Positions 63,363 to 64,000 of a DNA stretch of 64,000 bases are shown piece by piece. The position numbers and the translations under genes were made by a program. Source of the stretch: Anisakis pegreffii (taxonomy: Eukaryota > Nematoda > Chromadorea > Rhabditida > Anisakidae); assembly GCA_035041965.1 (NCBI GenBank), contig JAPYMA010000667.1, positions 60,803-124,802 on the forward strand, read 5' to 3'. The notes beneath the pieces were generated by a model that made no database searches, was not told the DNA's origin, and saw nothing but the letters and a program-made list of their open reading frames with translations. How positions within the stretch are numbered: position 1 is the stretch's first letter; each line of letters starts with the position of its first letter.

Positions 63363-63821
63363 ACGTGAATCAGCAATCAAATAATGCATTTGCATCATCC
63401 TCGTCAGCAGCCGTGCAGCCATCTGCTGCATTATTGATCCCGTTCAAAGTGGACATCAACGAATCGGATGCACCGAGACGTCTTTACGCCTTACACTTAA
63501 CACCATCCACTGATCAAACGCTTCTCTCGTCGATTCTCGGCAGTGAAAGTATCGAGTCGATCCAACTGGAAACCGATCCCACAGCCACATCGGAGCGACA
63601 AGCTGAAGTTTGTTTCATCTATTTGTTTCGCATCGATTAAGCCGTAGAATGTCTTTGTATCATAGCATTGTTATTATTGTATGAATAAGACGTTTTTCGG
63701 GGGATAAATTCTATTTGTGCAATTTGAGATTGTGTTCCGAAGTGCTGATGAGGCGAATGATGCACGTGTTGAATTGGCCGATGGTTTTGAGATCGATGAA
63801 GGCGATCGGCAGTCAACGATG
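63363..63821 (+). CDS. Unrecognised gene entering the right edge (two exons visible)
   Basis: Exon 63363-63607 follows an AATTCAG acceptor (another possible acceptor leads to 63342) and ends GAA before GTTTGT. Exon 63729-63821 follows TTTGAG and ends ATG before GTGTTA. Both junctions are phase 0 where they meet. The protein has a Ser/Ala/Gln-rich start, then LLIPFKVDINESDAPRRLYA, a Ser/Thr/Glu-rich region, and IVFRSADEANDARVELADGF, which reads like one folded domain. The true start codon and the 3' exons are outside what I can resolve. No family recognised. Confidence 0.65.
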
Positions 63822-64000
63822 GTGTTAGTTCTTTTGCATATGTTAGCATCTTGAAGATAGCGTAATGTCTAGAACTGTTCAAGGAATGAACTTTTATTTC
63901 TTTCCTAAAGCTATTGTTGTTGTTGAATTTTTTTCGTTTATCTTTTTTTTTGAGAAACTTCTAATTTGATATTTGTAATGAATGCTATAGCAATACGTAA

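Noticed and set aside
1..64000. Operons, CRISPR arrays, phage or other prokaryotic systems
   Set aside because: Intron-rich animal genes throughout, and no direct-repeat arrays with uniform spacers, so no prokaryotic interpretation is tenable.

Overview
This looks like a nematode nuclear genome fragment. The evidence is AT-rich DNA, many short exons (about 60-290 bp), introns that nearly all run GT...TTTCAG, and gene content in which most recognised genes resemble animal families. I found no sign of bacterial, organellar or viral DNA. A parasitic spirurid-type genome would fit the gene spacing and dispersed small transposons, but I cannot name the species. I built exon chains by hand, checking splice phase at every junction. 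Where a whole chain sums to an exact multiple of three, I treat that as strong support.

Layout on the + strand axis. 0.25-0.7 kb: small three-exon gene of unknown function (+). 2.08-2.42 kb: hAT-type MITE with a perfect 8-bp target duplication. 3.7-4.4 kb: broken non-LTR retrotransposon reverse transcriptase (+). 5.1-12.6 kb: nicastrin, the gamma-secretase subunit (+, 15 exons, 698 aa), with a hAT-like element in its last intron. 15.0-19.9 kb: Faxc/metaxin-like GST-fold protein (+, 6 exons, 272 aa), with a second MITE carrying an 8-bp target duplication in its last intron. 21.4-30.7 kb: non-NMDA ionotropic glutamate receptor (-, 17 visible exons, 865 aa without its signal exon). 30.7-37.9 kb: long stretch with no gene I can support. 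37.9-38.2 kb: last exon of a syndecan-like membrane protein (-). 39.9-48.9 kb: NEK9-type kinase with RCC1 propeller and coiled-coil tail (-, 20 exons, 852 aa). 52.3-55.4 kb: four-transmembrane protein (+, 5 exons, 288 aa). 55.7-58.8 kb: protein with a C-terminal LIM domain, possibly UNC-95-like (-). 59.9-60.4 kb: two-exon 73-aa protein (-). 63.4 kb to the edge: first visible exons of an unrecognised gene (+).

The genes do not form one pathway; this is an ordinary animal gene neighbourhood. The points most worth checking are an iGluR that keeps its glutamate-binding residues but has Lys at the Q/R site and an altered gating motif; nicastrin with Gly in place of Asp in DYIGS; a GC-AG intron in the kinase gene; a LIM domain with a lengthened first zinc loop; a syndecan-like tail ending EFYV; and several MITE families, one with telomere-like TTAGGC units inside. 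I saw no tRNA, rRNA or CRISPR array.
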